Source: Tenrec ecaudatus (taxonomy: Eukaryota; Chordata; Mammalia; Afrosoricida; Tenrecidae). From it: 64,000 nucleotides of DNA. The stretch spans positions 129,624,937 through 129,688,936 of the forward strand of contig NC_134538.1 in NCBI RefSeq assembly GCF_050624435.1, read 5' to 3'. Below the pieces are notes generated by a model, which saw only the letters and a program-made list of their open reading frames with translations, did not search any database and was not told the origin of the DNA. Position 1 is the stretch's first letter, and every line of letters starts with the position of its first letter. The position numbers and the translations under genes were made by a program. Below are positions 12,057 through 24,104 of this stretch, one piece after another.

Positions 12057-12091
<35 letters not shown>

Positions 12092-12383
12092 GTATATATA
12101 TTTGTATAGATGTATTGATATATGCAAATATATATCATGGTTAACACCTGCATGGTACAGGCTGAATTACATCTTCATGATATAGACTGTGTAGATAAGA
12201 TAGCATATATGTTGGAGTTACTAAACTCTCTGTACAAGACAGGATAACCAAAACCATACAATGAAGCTTGATTAGACTCAGGGAGAGAAAATGAAGAGAA
12301 AGAAAAGAAGGAGAGAAAGAAAATATTTGAGAGACAACTAGAAAAATGATGATGATTTAACTTACTTTATTTTATTTTATTAT
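11542..12383. other. Unassigned DNA with a small TA repeat
   Basis: Mostly unassigned. A (TA)n occupies 12060-12088. The flanking phrase 'agatgtattg(c/a)tatatgcaaa' occurs at about 12039 and again at about 12108, a small local duplication around the microsatellite. Confidence 0.5.
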
Positions 12384-13150
12384 TTAAAAAATTTATTAGG
12401 GGCTCATACAACTCTTATCACAGTCCATACATATACATACATCAATTGTATAAAGCACATCTGTACATTCTTTTCCCTAAACATTTTTTCTCCTCTTTTC
12501 TTTTTTTACATTTTATTAGGGACTCATAGAACTCTTATCACAATCCATACATATACATACATCAATTGTATAAAGCACATCCATACATTCCCTGCCCCAA
12601 GCATTCTCAAAGCATTTGCTCTCCACTTAAGCCCTTTGCATCAGGTCCTCTTTTTTTTTCCCCTCCCTCCCCTCTCCCCCCTCCCTCATGTGCCCTTGGT
12701 AATTTATACATAGTTATTTTGTCATATCTTGCCCTATCCGGAGACTCCCCTCCCCACGTTCTCTGCTGGCCCTCTCCCAGGGAAGAGGTCACATGTGGAT
12801 CCTTGTAATCAGTTCCCCCTTTCCAACCCACTCACCTTCGACTCTCTGAGCAACGCCCCTCACACCCTTGGTCCTAAAGGTATCATCCACCCTAGATTCC
12901 CTGTGTCTCCAGCCCTCATATGTACCAGTGTACAGCCTCTGCCCTATCCAGCCCTGCAATGTAGAATTCGGATCATGGTAGTTGGGGGGAGGAAGTATCC
13001 AGGATCTGGGGGAAAGCTGTGTTCTTCATCAGTACTACCTCGCACCCTAATTAACCCATCTCCTCTCCTAAACCCCTCTATGAGGGGATCTCCATTGGAA
13101 GACACTTGGGCCTTGGGTCTCCACTCTGCACTTCCCCCTTCATTTAATAT

Positions 13151-13201
<51 letters not shown>

Positions 13202-13550
13202 GCACATACATACACACACACATATATCTTTTTTTTTTTGCATGATGCCTTACACCTGGTCCCTTTGCACCTCGTGATCGCACTGGCCGGTGTGCTTCTT
13301 CCATGTGGGCTTCTTTGCTTCTGAGCTAGATGGCCGCTTGTTCACCTTCAAGCCTTTAAGACCCCAGTCACTATCTCTTTTGATAGCCGGGCACCATCAG
13401 CTTTCTTCACCACATTTACTTGTTCACCCACTTTGGCTCTAGCCGTTGTGTCAGGAGAGTGAGCATCATAGAGTTCCAATTGAATAAAAGAAAGTATTCA
13501 TGCATTGAGGGGATGGCGGGTTTTATAGTAGAATGTCCTTTTCCTTAGAA
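12384..13550 (-). mobile_element. L1 3' UTR copy with duplicated tail
   Basis: Reading the minus strand: it begins near 'ccctcaatgcatgaatac', passes 'gatgctcactctcctgaca', 'ttaaaggcttgaaggtgaac', the microsatellite, 'gatcctggatacttcctcc', a G-rich purine tract, and ends in two successive tails. The inner tail ends in a poly(A)-like tract near 12507. A second tail with the same 'cagatgtgctttatacaatt' and 'gagcccctaataaa' features ends at about 12384. The open frame at 12729-13277 is a translation of this repeat. Confidence 0.8.
13151..13196 (+). repeat. (TA)n microsatellite in L1 3' UTR
   Basis: Uninterrupted TA dinucleotides followed by CATA/CACA units and a T tract. Same internal position as in the copy at 1428-2475. 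Confidence 0.95.
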
Positions 13551-13689
13551 GAAAACTGCAGAAGGAGCCATGCATGTGGTAAAGTAGAATAATGTTTGCT
13601 ACTTAACTCCCAATGGCTCAGCAAAGTATATGAACAGGATGACAAAATACATATGGGGGAAGGTGTAACTTTTTATAAATATAGATAGT

Positions 13690-14120
13690 GCTTTCATTTC
13701 CTATTGATGTAACATTACTACACGCTTACAGACTTAAAACAAATTATCTCACAGCTGTGAAGATCAGAAAATTTCCACAGGGTTGAAATCAAGGTATTGG
13801 CAGGTCTATATTTCTCTGGAGGCACCAAGGAGGACTGTTTCCTTACATTTAGTAGATCTTAAAAGATGCCTGCATTTCTGATTCATGGTTCAGTTCCTCC
13901 ATCTTTACATTTCCCTCTCTTTTGTTTCCTTCTGCCTCAATCATCCTCTTTCATTTACATGATTAGTTTAGACCCATCTGCTTTCCAGAATCGTCTCCAT
14001 TTAATAGGGTTAGTTGACTAGTAATGGTACACTCCATTCCTTTTGGCCAAGTATCTAGTGTTCTCGGAGTTGAGTAATGGTGTTTTATGGTTGAAATTTC
14101 CAATGTGACTAAGAAAATTG
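13690..14120 (-). mobile_element. LTR fragment, MaLR/MLT1-like
   Basis: Plus-strand reading 'gatgtaacattactacac', 'gacttaaaacaaattatctc', 'gttgaaatcaaggtattggc', 'ttctctggaggcacc' is the reverse of the downstream half of an MLT1-type LTR. The right boundary is unclear. No viral gene present. Confidence 0.5.
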
Positions 14121-14159
14121 AAGATCTTTTATTGTGTTCACTTACCATGCTATATATAA

Positions 14160-14795
14160 AATTTATCCACAACTCAGTGTAAAGGAAACCAAAATCCTCA
14201 CAACCAGGCCAATAGACAGCATCATAATACAAGGAGAAGAGACAGAAATGGTCAAACATGTCAATTTGCTTGGATCCACAATAAATGTCCATGGAAGTAG
14301 TAGTCAAGAAAACAAACGCTGCATTGCGTTAGACACATCTCCTGAGAAGACCTCTTCAAAGTGTTGACGAGCAAGGATACCACTGTGAAGACCAAGGTGC
14401 CGCTGCATGAAGCCAGGGTCTTTGCAATTCCTCATATACATGTGAAAGTTGAACTCAAATGAAGATGATCAAAGAAGAACCAATGTATCTGAATTATGCG
14501 GCTGGAGAAAAATATTGAAAGCAATGTGGATTGTCAGAAGAATACCCAAAGCTACCTTGTAGGAAGCCAGAATGTTCCTTAGACGTGAGGCTGGTGAGAC
14601 ATAGTATCAGGAGAGACCAGGCTTGAGAAAGTAGCATATCCGCAAAAAGAGGAAGATGATTCAAGGAGAGGGATCGACACAGTGGCTGCACAAGAGACTC
14701 CCCCAGCGCAGTGATGTGAAGATAGCGCATGCCTGGCAGTGTTCCGCTTTGCTGCGCAGTGGCCAGCGCCTACCTGACAGAACCTAGCAACAATG
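14160..14795 (+). mobile_element. BovB/RTE LINE 3' third
   Basis: The translation begins LSVKETKI and continues through a VNLLGSTINVHGSSSQE-like stretch characteristic of the RTE thumb region (14172-14310). DNA landmarks follow to the 3' end: 'tcaggagagaccaggc', 'gaggaagatgattcaagg', 'gacacagtggctgca', 'ggcagtgttccg'. Stops and frameshifts are frequent. Confidence 0.85.
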
Positions 14796-15185
14796 ATAAC
14801 TGCCACAAACCTTGCAATTCCCACCTACTGAATAGGTGGGAGCATTTAGAGGACTCTAACTTGGGGGTGGTCAGTTTTGTCATGCTGCCGAGAGAGAAAG
14901 AAGAGCCACCACCAGAGAGCGTGGCAGACCCTTGTATGAAACGGCAGAGGCAGCAGAGGTCATAGTGCTGAGACCATGCTATCCGGCAGAGGAACAGCAC
15001 CAAGATCATCAGACAGAGCAGCAGGTGGGCTTCCTGACTCATGGAGGCAGAGAACCAGCGGCCATGGGGCCGAGACAGAGCCATGCCTGCCAACAAGTCT
15101 GAGGAAAGGTGTTGTAGACCAAAGAATTATATCCTTAACATTGGGGGGCCCATTATCTCACCTAATAAATCATGAGTATTGTCTG
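14796..15185. other. Unassigned, GC-richer, LTR-like
   Basis: Purine- and GC-richer than the neighbourhood ('ccaccaccagagagcgtggc', 'cagcggccatggggccgaga'). It resembles a degenerate LTR or L1 segment. No homologous copy was found within the window. Confidence 0.3.
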
Positions 15186-15385
15186 TGAGTTCTCCTGGGT
15201 CCTTGGAATGGATTCGTGAGCCCAGCTCAGAAGTGGTGCACGGAGGGCTGATGAAGGAATTGGGGGCATATCTTATCTCTGCCATGTGGAAATTTGCCTT
15301 GGGCTAGTGTGGTGTTGGATTTTCCTTCTCCGCTATATAACCAGGAGGCCAGACGTGACTACTGCCTCATTTCTTCAAAAAACAA
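15186..15385 (+). repeat. Unnamed repeat, pair member A
   Basis: Bases about 15285-15380 are similar to about 52370-52485: both read 'ctgcc(a/t)tgtgg(a/c)aat...gcctt', then '(g)tgtgg', a T/C-rich piece, 'ggaggccag' and 'ctcattt/tcattt'. 'cgctatataacca' gives a TATA-like box. An LTR 3' part is possible. Confidence 0.45.
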
Positions 15386-16659
15386 AAAGCAAGCTTGGTA
15401 ATGAATCTAAAATAGAGAGTTCCCAGAAAGCAAATAAAGAATGATAGTTGATTCAGGTAGAGTGATACTGAAAACACACAAGATAGGTAAAGTTTCCCTA
15501 TTATTATACAGGGAATACAGCAAAACTAACAAATGATCCTGCAGTAAGCTTCCCTCTGTACCAGTAATGTGCCTCTGCCAACAGTTTTGAAACTGTGGTC
15601 AAGGGGACCTTGGAAATCCTGTGACCTTTTCAGTGATCTGAAAATTCAAACATATTTCCATAATAATACTAAAATGTTTCATTTTTTATTTTCTTGCAAC
15701 TTTAGAGTAGAGTGTGCCATAGGCCACACGATATGACATTGCAATTGGATAAAAGCAGAAGCAGGCCAGTTTTCTTCTATTAATTCAGACATAGAAATAG
15801 ACATAAAAAAGAATGATACATATCTTACACGGTTATTTTTTCTTATTTAGGCTAGGGAAATTCAATAGAACAGGAAAAAACATGAAGGATACATGAGGTT
15901 TCTCCGTTTAACCCAATAACAAGTTATATTTAGCCCTTATTTAGAAGATGTCTTTTCATTTACATTGTCATTTTCCCCAGGATCTTTTACATCTTCACTC
16001 TAGATTTCTGCACTCGGTGAACCTCTGTGTCGGTTGTCTTTTAGGGACACTTCACTAAAGGAAAGAATAAGCTTGTCAGCATCCATTCAGGGCATCTCGA
16101 GTGTATTTTTTAGAAACGGCCAGCCCAGAATCCCAGTGCAGAATTACCCAGAAGGCTTTTGAAGCCCATTGCTGCAGTAAGAAATAGAAAATCTAATACA
16201 GCTGAAGAATCGCGGAGTGGGTTTAGGATTAACAAAAAAAAATAGCTGTCTTCCAAGTCAGATACTTAAAAGTAGAATGGCAGGCACGGAAGCTGCAAAA
16301 GTCACATGAACAAAGGGCATAGGAAAAGAAGAGTCTATCGCCAAAACTCCTTGAACTCTTTAAAAGACGGGACTTTTCTCCTTTTTCTTGCTTGTCTCAG
16401 GGATACGCACAACGGCTTCCCTTAGTCACCAGGAAAAACAGGAAGGACATATGTCCTACAGAAAGAGCCAAGAGATACTCTTTAAAAATATCTACCAAAT
16501 CAATATGAATATTACACATCAATTGAATGCTAATCAACTCTTCTTGGTTTGAGCCCCATCGTTTTCATGCTGGAAGAGACTTGTGGTGTTCTGGGGTACA
16601 AAAGACAACTGGAAAAGACATGCTTTCATAGTGTCACTTGTACCCAATGATAAGTAATT
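15386..16659. other. Unassigned AT-rich DNA
   Basis: No recognisable repeat or exon. Confidence 0.5.
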
Positions 16660-16985
16660 TTCTCTACCCTGGCCCGCCGGAAGAAATAACAAATCTTTTG
16701 GGAAGAAATCCAAGTGGAATGCTCTTTAGACACGAGGCTGGTAAGACTGCCTCACGCTTTTAGATACATTGTCAGGAGGAACCAGACCCTGGCTAAGAAC
16801 ATCCTAGTCAAAAAAGTAGAATTTCAGAAAAAGAACAAGACTCTCAGTGATATGCCTCAGTGCGCGCAGCAATGAACTCCAGCTCAGCAAGAGGTGGGAA
16901 AATAAAGGAGGAACTGGCAGTGCTTCATTCTGGTTCATGGGCCCCTGTGAGTGGGAACAACTCAACAGCACTGAACAACAAGAAG
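16660..16985 (+). mobile_element. BovB/RTE LINE 3' end
   Basis: 'ggaagaaatccaagtggaat', 'cacgaggctggtaagactg', 'attgtcaggaggaaccag' and 'gggaacaactcaacagcac' follow BovB order to the 3' terminus. Strongly 5'-truncated. Confidence 0.75.
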
Positions 16986-16995
16986 TCATTTAAAA

Positions 16996-17019
16996 TGTGT
17001 GTGTGTGTGTGTGTGTGTG
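16996..17019 (+). repeat. (TG)n microsatellite
   Basis: Twelve or so TG units directly after the BovB 3' end. Confidence 0.95.
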
Positions 17020-17079
17020 AATACTGAAAGAGATGTAGCTGCTTTGCAAAGTATATACATTGTATATACATATACACTT

Positions 17080-17410
17080 TTTTAAAACAATTTATTGGGG
17101 CTCATACAACTCATCACAGTTCATATATATATATATATATATACATCAATTGTATAAAGCACATCTGTACAGTATTTGCCCTAATCATTTTTTTCTCCTC
17201 TTTTCTTTTTTTACATTTTATTAGGGACTCATACAGCTCTTATCACCATCCATACATATACATACATCAATTGTATAAAGCACATCCATACATTCCCTGC
17301 CCCAATCATTCTCAAAGCATTTGCTCTCCACTTAAGCCCCTTGCATCAGGTCCTCTTTTTTTTCCCCTCCCTCCTCTTTCCCCCCTCCCTCATGTGCTCT
17401 TGATAATTCA
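17080..17410 (-). mobile_element. L1 3' tail, short, duplicated end
   Basis: Minus-strand copy of only the last 330 bp. Two tails occur in tandem: the outer ends at about 17081, the inner at about 17210, separated by the tract read on the plus strand as 'ttttttctcctcttttcttt'. A small TA repeat lies at 17125-17143. The 5' truncation is near 17410. Confidence 0.75.
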
Positions 17411-17940
17411 AAAATAACACTTCAAAGGGTGTGCTTTCTGTAGGCTGCATTTGCTATAATCCCAGACGCCCTGGGGACCTATATTCTCTCTTTGAATATG
17501 GGAGTTGTTTGGGTGAGATTTTTTAGCATTATCATAGAAAATATTTAATAATAAAAATCATTATGTTTCCATTTGAAAATCACTCTTTCCTAGCTGCCCA
17601 AATAGTTTAATTTCTTGAAATGTTTTTCTTCTCTAAAATATCCCCTATCCCCAATACTTTATTTGAAAAAAAAACAAAAGTTGTAATACTTCACCAAACT
17701 CTCCCTATGAAAAGCATCACTAGAAAGAGATTTCAAAATGAGGTCATAGTAATTTTTAAGACTCAAATTATAATATCCTGGTCTAAGGTCCCCTATCTAC
17801 CACAATCATATATACCACCTAAAAATTCAGATAAATTAGCCTTATAGTACTACCTCTCCCTAATATATTTAGAAAAACAAAAAATCAAAAGCACTGGGGA
17901 ATATTTCTAGTTTTTGTTTTTAAGATTTAATTATTTTTTA
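17411..17940. other. Unassigned AT-rich DNA
   Basis: No repeat or gene I can support. The open frame at 17620-17847 has no domain. Confidence 0.45.
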
Positions 17941-17944
17941 TTAT

Positions 17945-18155
17945 TAAAATATAATTTTATTGGGGACTCTTACAATTCTTGTTACAGTCCATACATTGAT
18001 TGCATCAGGCAGAATAGACCAGAATATGTACACAGGTATACAAAAGAGATGGGGGCTCACAACACACAGAATCCAGGAACAGAAGTGGGAATAGCAATAC
18101 CAGAAGGGTAGGGATGAGGAGAGCGGGGAGAGAGAGAAAGGGGGAAGCGATTGCA
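17945..18155 (-). mobile_element. L1 3' end with probable 5' inversion
   Basis: 17945-18005 is a minus-strand tail ('ttttattggggactctta', 'cagtccatacattg'). From about 18020 the strand flips: 'cagaatccaggaacagaag' and 'gggaatagcaatacca' match the plus-strand L1 copy at 38505-38565. The join at about 18006-18020 fits the twin-priming type of inversion known for L1 inserts. The right boundary is uncertain. Confidence 0.5.
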
Positions 18156-18346
18156 ATATTTTCAGTTATTATAATAATTTCTGGATTTTCACTTTTAGTC
18201 TCCACCAATATCTATCCTTTAACATTTGTTCTGCACATGGGGCACCCTGCCCACCACACATTTACCCTCTCTGTTTCTGAGCCAGTTGTCAAGATAATTC
18301 CCTTAAACCTTTACCTACTTATCCCAGGTATGGCCAGGTCCTTCCC

Positions 18347-18412
18347 TTACCACCACCACCACCACCACCACCACCACCACCACCACCACCACCACCACCA
18401 CCACCACCACCT
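18347..18412 (+). repeat. (CAC)n trinucleotide repeat
   Basis: About 20 near-perfect CAC/ACC units. The polyhistidine frame across it (18114-18497) starts in repeat DNA and shows no other protein-like character. Confidence 0.97.
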
Positions 18413-18579
18413 GCCACCCGCCCAGCTAGATCCACTCAGAATAAGAGAAAATATTGACATATATGGAAGGTTCCAAGAATATCTGATAGGATTATAAGCA
18501 CTGGCATTATTATTCAGACATTAAAAACTAAGCTTAAATAAGAAACAAACCAAAACTTGCTGCCATTATATGCCTAGTG

Positions 18580-18715
18580 AGCATAGAAGTCAGGGTAAAA
18601 GCACCCCATGGGTTTTCTGGGACTGTAACTTTGTGAGGATAAAAACCTCATCTTTCTCCTGAGGAGCAGCTGGTGGATGCAAACTACTGAGCTTGCAGTT
18701 AGCTGTGAATAACAT
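18580..18715 (-). mobile_element. AfroSINE, partial
   Basis: 'cccatgggttttctgggact', 'cctcatctttctcctgagga' and 'gcagctggtggatgcaaact' in minus-strand SINE order. Confidence 0.75.
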
Positions 18716-20067
18716 GGATATAATATCTTAAAAAGGGGGATAGTTAGGTATCTATTCCAAATTTATAACAAAATACATTTTCTACTTTAATGGGGAATGT
18801 TACGCTCCTAAGGCAATTAGAAAAACTAATGATACATATTTATCAAATCTTGACATGAGGAGAGATTTTATACCCATGAAACTCAACACTGTAATTCACA
18901 AGGAAAATGGTGTATCTATGTAAGAGCTTTGGAAAGTTCATGAAAAAATGGCATTGACGACTAATTATATTGTTCCACAAACATTTTAAAGCATCCTTGT
19001 GCAGTATTTGTTAATTTTTTTTTAGTATAAACTAGGTGAAGTTTCACAGAGGGAACCAGTTTTCCATTCAGCAACCATACACCTTTTGTTTCACATATTG
19101 ATTGAGATTCCCACAATGCAATATCATCCACCTGGTTTCAGCCCCAGATCTCCCATTTCCATTTCTCCTTCTTTTCTATCCTTCCTCTTTTCCAAAATTA
19201 GTTATTGGACAAATCTCTTTTTAATCTCAAATGGCTGCTTATTCTAAGGAGAAACCCTCTCAGTGTAATTATTCATCTCATAGTTCTCTCTACTGTTTGG
19301 CTGAAAATTTAGCTTTGGTGATGAGTTCAGTCCAGGTCTGAAGCATGACTAGTGGTTCCCTAGGCTATTGTGCTAATTGTTTCCAAATATCGCTTGTTTT
19401 CTTCACTGCGCTTTTGCTCCCAAAGGAGAGAGACCTGTAACTGCACATTTCACAGCCACTCACAAACTACGGAAGCCCCAGTCATGCCAATTTACCCTGG
19501 CGTCCCCAAGCTAAATGAAAGAACTAAATGTACAAGAAATATATAACAACCTATTTTTCTCTCAGCTCCTTAAAAGAATTTTGAAAATTGTTTCCTCTCC
19601 TTCAGATGCATCTTAACAATTAATCTTTGTCTCTTCAGAGGTAGGACTTGTTCTGCAGCTCCCGGTTGAAATATCTGTGTCAGAAGTTCCAAAAACAAAG
19701 AAATAGGTTGTGACTTTAAATCTTCATTGCGTTTTGAATTGGAAATCATATTTGTGTTGCTATTGCTTGCTGCATGTTTCATCATTCTTGGTTCCTATCA
19801 TTTTATTCATTTGCTAGATGATAAAGATGATAAAAATTAAGATAACTAATTTATTTCCTCTATTCTTCAAAATATCTGTGTTTCTACCATTCTGAGAGGT
19901 TCTGTTCATTTTAATCTTTAAAAAAAAGAAAAGGGTGCTTCAAATGTTATTTAGTTTTCTGCTTGAGCAGCGCTCTGAGGACAGCCCACTGCTCTCAGGA
20001 TCTCTGAATCTCCGTGGAGCAGGGTGTGAGGGTGTGTGCACGAATATGGTCCTGCTTTTCTGCATAA
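18716..20067. other. Unassigned DNA
   Basis: AT-rich, becoming GC-richer near 19970-20060. No supported feature. Confidence 0.5.
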
Positions 20068-20230
20068 AGGCCTCACTGAGGGTGCTGTGGGTCAGGCCTT
20101 TCACTGCTAACGTTGGCAGCTCAAACTCACTAGCAGCTTACTTGGGAGAAAGATGACGCTACCTGCTCCCAGGATTAGTAGGATAGAAATGAACTTGATG
20201 GCTGCGGATTTGACTGTTGGGTTTTTCTAT
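20068..20230 (+). mobile_element. AfroSINE
   Basis: 'ggtgctgtgggtcaggcctt', 'ttggcagctcaaactcac', 'gggagaaagatgacgctacc' and 'gaacttgatggctgcggat' in SINE order. Confidence 0.75.
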
Positions 20231-21216
20231 ATACTCTGGTTTCATGAACGCCCCTGATGAGTAATTTTCTATGAACTTTATGAAGCTATGACTCGTCCTT
20301 AGCTCATTCCTGGCCAACTCTAAGCTTGAAGGGTACTGGGGATCGGATTCTCAATTCTGCAGCATTCTTCTTCTAAACGCTTTGGTATCATTTGTGACAG
20401 GGAATTTTTGTTTCCTTTTGATAGATACTAGAGAAATTCCCCAATTTATTCATGTTCCCACTAACTCTATCTCCTGGTGCCAGGGGTGTATTTAAATATT
20501 ATTTCTGACAGTTTACTTGATAATCCATCTTAAGGTTGAACTTTACCTTGAATTTTCAAAGATGTGGTAAAGGTATCATGCACAAATATTTTAAAATACA
20601 AGAGATTAAAATTTCACTATGCAATATGTCCAACATTTTACCACTGACTTGGTGCCTACTTATTATGTGGTTCATCAGGAAAAGAGAAATCTTATTGCTG
20701 TGGTGCCATGGTTTTCAAGACGTTGGGCCAGGCAAATGATTTGTGGGCAACTGCTAATCAAGCGTCATTATTTGACTCGCTATCACCACGTGTCTGGTTT
20801 GGGATCTTCTGCACACCATCATTCAGGGACCCAGCTGAGAGAGGCGCCCTTATTTTCCATCCTGCCTGCTATCAAGCCAGTCTGACCTTATAGGGCAGGG
20901 TAAAACTTTCTCCCATTGGGTAGCTTTCTATGGAAGTAAGAAGCTTCCTCTTTCTTCCATGGAACCACTGGTGGCTTCAATTTTATTTCCAGACTTGGTT
21001 CGCAAAGTGCGGTCTACAGGTTGGCATTATTGGCATAAAGACTTCTAAAGAAAGACAGTATCAGACTATTGTCAGAATATGCATTTTAACAAGATTCCCC
21101 AGGGAATGATGTAACATTCCATTCCCCAGGCATGTTAACCTAGAAAAGCACTGATGTAGAAGACAGGGTCTCTTATATCGCCCACGAGAAGGGAAGTGGT
21201 ATAGCCTCAGCTCACT
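20231..21216. other. Unassigned DNA
   Basis: No recognised repeat. Three overlapping plus frames at 20536-20893 carry no recognisable domain. Confidence 0.45.
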
Positions 21217-21396
21217 CACTTACACACTCATTGTCATCCAGTCAAAGCCAACCCAGAGAGACCCCACAGGATGGGGTGAAACTGCCCCTGTGAGTTTCCA
21301 AGACTGAAACACTTTAGCAACTGGAAGTTTCAAATAGCTGAGCGTATCTATGGTTATCAGCCCAAAGCATCCCCACTATACAACCAGGGCTCCTTT
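21217..21396 (-). mobile_element. AfroSINE
   Basis: 'cattgtcatccagtcaaagc', 'gtgaaactgcccctgtgagt', 'caaccagggctcctt'. The terminal AGGGCTCC is the reverse of the SINE 5' end. Confidence 0.8.
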
Positions 21397-23040
21397 ACCT
21401 CAGCCCAGAAGTTACAGTCACTTCCCACCCCACCCATGTTTAGACAGAACAGATTCTTATCCTATCTATCTGCAAGGAGGATGTGCATGGATGGAGACAT
21501 AAGGGTAATTTAATGATCATCAGTGCATCTGCACAATTTCAAAGTCCTGTATTGAATAATAGACTTTGTAGACGACAATGGTAAAAATTTGCAGAATACT
21601 GAATGTGAAAGATCTTCACTTTCCTTATCAATTATAAATTTCTATTTCTCATTTTGTTAATATGAATAAGTAATGTAACTGCTTCATATCAAATGATGCA
21701 GTAAATTTGATTAATCCATGTATTTGATTCAGATGTTCTAGGAAGATTTCCAATTCTACTTAGTTCCTTTTTCATCATAAATATTGATGTTCTGGATCAA
21801 AATTGGAGTATATGTGGCAAAATATTTACATACCCATAGAAGTTCTTGAATCATTTATCAACCTCATTTTTGAGCAAAATGTAACATATTCAATTATAGC
21901 CTTCAAGAAATCAACTCAAAATTGATCATCATTTTTATTCAAAGCTAATTTAATAGCCCCAATTTTTTCATTATAGAACCAGCAATGATCAGGTAAACTC
22001 TAAACTGTGCTTAGGTATAAGATTATAGGGGAAGAATTAAGTGAAGGTCAATTACTAGCTATTGGATTTTTTTTTATTCTAAGAATCTTAATAATCTAAG
22101 TCATGGTCAGAAACCACAGTTAAGAACAACTGAATAGTCTGACAAGAAATGGCTCTTTGAGAAAATATGAAAGTCAGGGCAACTTCTTCAGGGCTTTATA
22201 GTCATCAGAATGAACAGAGAAATGTGGAAGGGTTAACAGTGTTTCAAGTTGATTGATTTATTCAATGGGTATTCTCATATCTTCTATGAAAAATTTTAAA
22301 GTCATTGACTACTTTCCCTCCTACTATCACCCTGTATAATGTTTTTCTTCTTCTTTACATATTTTGAAATAAAGTATATTAATATTATCCTAAACATCAC
22401 AATATTACTTTGAACTGATAACAATAGATTCAGACATATTGATCTCATAAGGCACATAGAATAATGTATTCTTTGAATTAGGAGGAAACATAATCAAAAT
22501 TCCACTGAACTAAATACAAATCCTGCCTCTGATACTTATCACTTTGGACTAGTTTCTTTACCTTTGTAAACCCTGTTTTCCTAATCTATATATTGAAGAT
22601 AAAAATATTTATCTTTTCTATTAAAAATGGGTATTAAAATTAGTGCAGAATCTGATGCCTGATCAATATTCAACAAATGGTAATTGATTCTCAATAATCT
22701 GATTTGGTTTATCCAACGCCACTGCTGTTCTATGGCTAACTGAGATTTTTCAATTTTCATCGTAACACTTGTGTTGATAAGGAGCTCACCACTTTCCAAC
22801 TTGATAGACAATTACAAATTTTAAAAATGCTTCCTTTTGTATATCTCATTCATCTTTTATTTTCTTACTTTTATATATTTGATGTTATTGGATGACTTCT
22901 GAAGATATCTAACACTAATGCACTTACTTTAATTTAATGTCACATGTAATAGGAATAATGAACTTTATCATTAAAGGAAATGATATGTTACTTACTAGAA
23001 GAAAAACTGGAAATATTTGTTCAATAATAATCTAAATTAT
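21397..23040. other. Unassigned AT-rich DNA
   Basis: About 1.6 kb, AT-rich, no recognised repeat or conserved frame. Confidence 0.5.
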
Positions 23041-24022
23041 GCCCGGCTATCGAAAGAGATAGTGTCTGGGGTCTTAAAGGCTTGAAGGTGAACAAGCGGC
23101 CATCTAGCTCAGAAGCAATAAAGCCCACATGGAAGAAGCACACCAGCCTGTGCAATCACGAGGTGCCAAAGGGACCAGGTATAAGACATCATGCAAAAAA
23201 AAAGAAAAAAAAGAATATATATGTGTGTGTATGTATGTATGTATGTATGTATGTGTGGCATATATATATGCCATAGTGAATGAAGGGGTAAGTGCAGAGT
23301 GGAAGAGTGGAGACCCAGGGCCCAAGTGTCGGCCACTGGAGATCCCCTCATAGAGGGGTTTAGGAGAGGAGATGGATCAGTCAGGGTGCGATGTAGTACC
23401 GATGAAGAACACAGCTTTCCCCCAGATCCTGGATGCTTCCTCCCCCCAACTACCATGATACAAATTCTACCTTGCAGAACTGGATAGGGCAGAGGTTGTA
23501 CACTGATGCATATGGGAGTTGGAGGCACAGGGAATCCAGGGTGGACGACACCTTCAGGACCAGGGGTGTGAGGGGCGATGCTGGGAGAGTGGAAGGTGAG
23601 TGGGTTGAAAAGGGGGAACTGATTAAAAGGATCCACATGTGACCTCCTTCCTGGGAGATGGACGGCAGAGAAGGGGGTGAAGGGAGACTCCGGATAGGGC
23701 AAGATATGACAAAATAACAATCTGTGGTTTATCAAGGGCTCATGAGGTAGGGGGAACAAAAAAGAGGACCTGATGCAGAGGGCTTAAGTGGAGTGCAAAT
23801 GCTTTGAGAATGATTGGGGCAGGGAATGTACAGATGTGCTTTATACAATTGATGTATGCATATGTGTGGATTTTGATAAAAGTTGTATGAGTCCCTAAAA
23901 AAATGTAAAAAAAGAAAATGATGAGGGCAAAGAATGTACAGATGTGCTTTATAAAATTGATGCATATATATGAATGGATTGTGATAAGAGTTGTATGAGC
24001 CCCTAATAAAATGTTTTTTAAA
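23041..24022 (+). mobile_element. L1 3' UTR copy, young, duplicated tail
   Basis: Starts abruptly with 'gcccggctatcgaaagagat' (5' truncation), then 'ttaaaggcttgaaggtgaac', the A-rich plus GTAT microsatellite (23190-23270), 'gtgcagagtgg', 'ctttcccccagatcctggat', and the purine tract. The first tail ends at about 23905 ('gagtccctaaaaaaatg'). After an A-rich spacer a second tail ends at about 24022 ('gagcccctaataaaatg'). The long minus frame 23109-23759 is a translation of this repeat. Confidence 0.85.
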
Positions 24023-24104
24023 AAGAATCTAAATTATATATGTGTGTGTACATATATATGTATAGGTATGTATATATGCATGTATGTATATACATGTGCA
24101 TTTA

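Noticed and set aside
12729-13277. 182-codon plus frame and its relative at 23109-23759 (minus)
   Set aside because: Both are translations of the same L1 3' UTR region; the similarity between them is DNA repeat similarity, not a protein family.
18114-18497. Polyhistidine protein
   Set aside because: The histidines come from a (CAC)n repeat and the rest of the frame is repeat or unassigned DNA.
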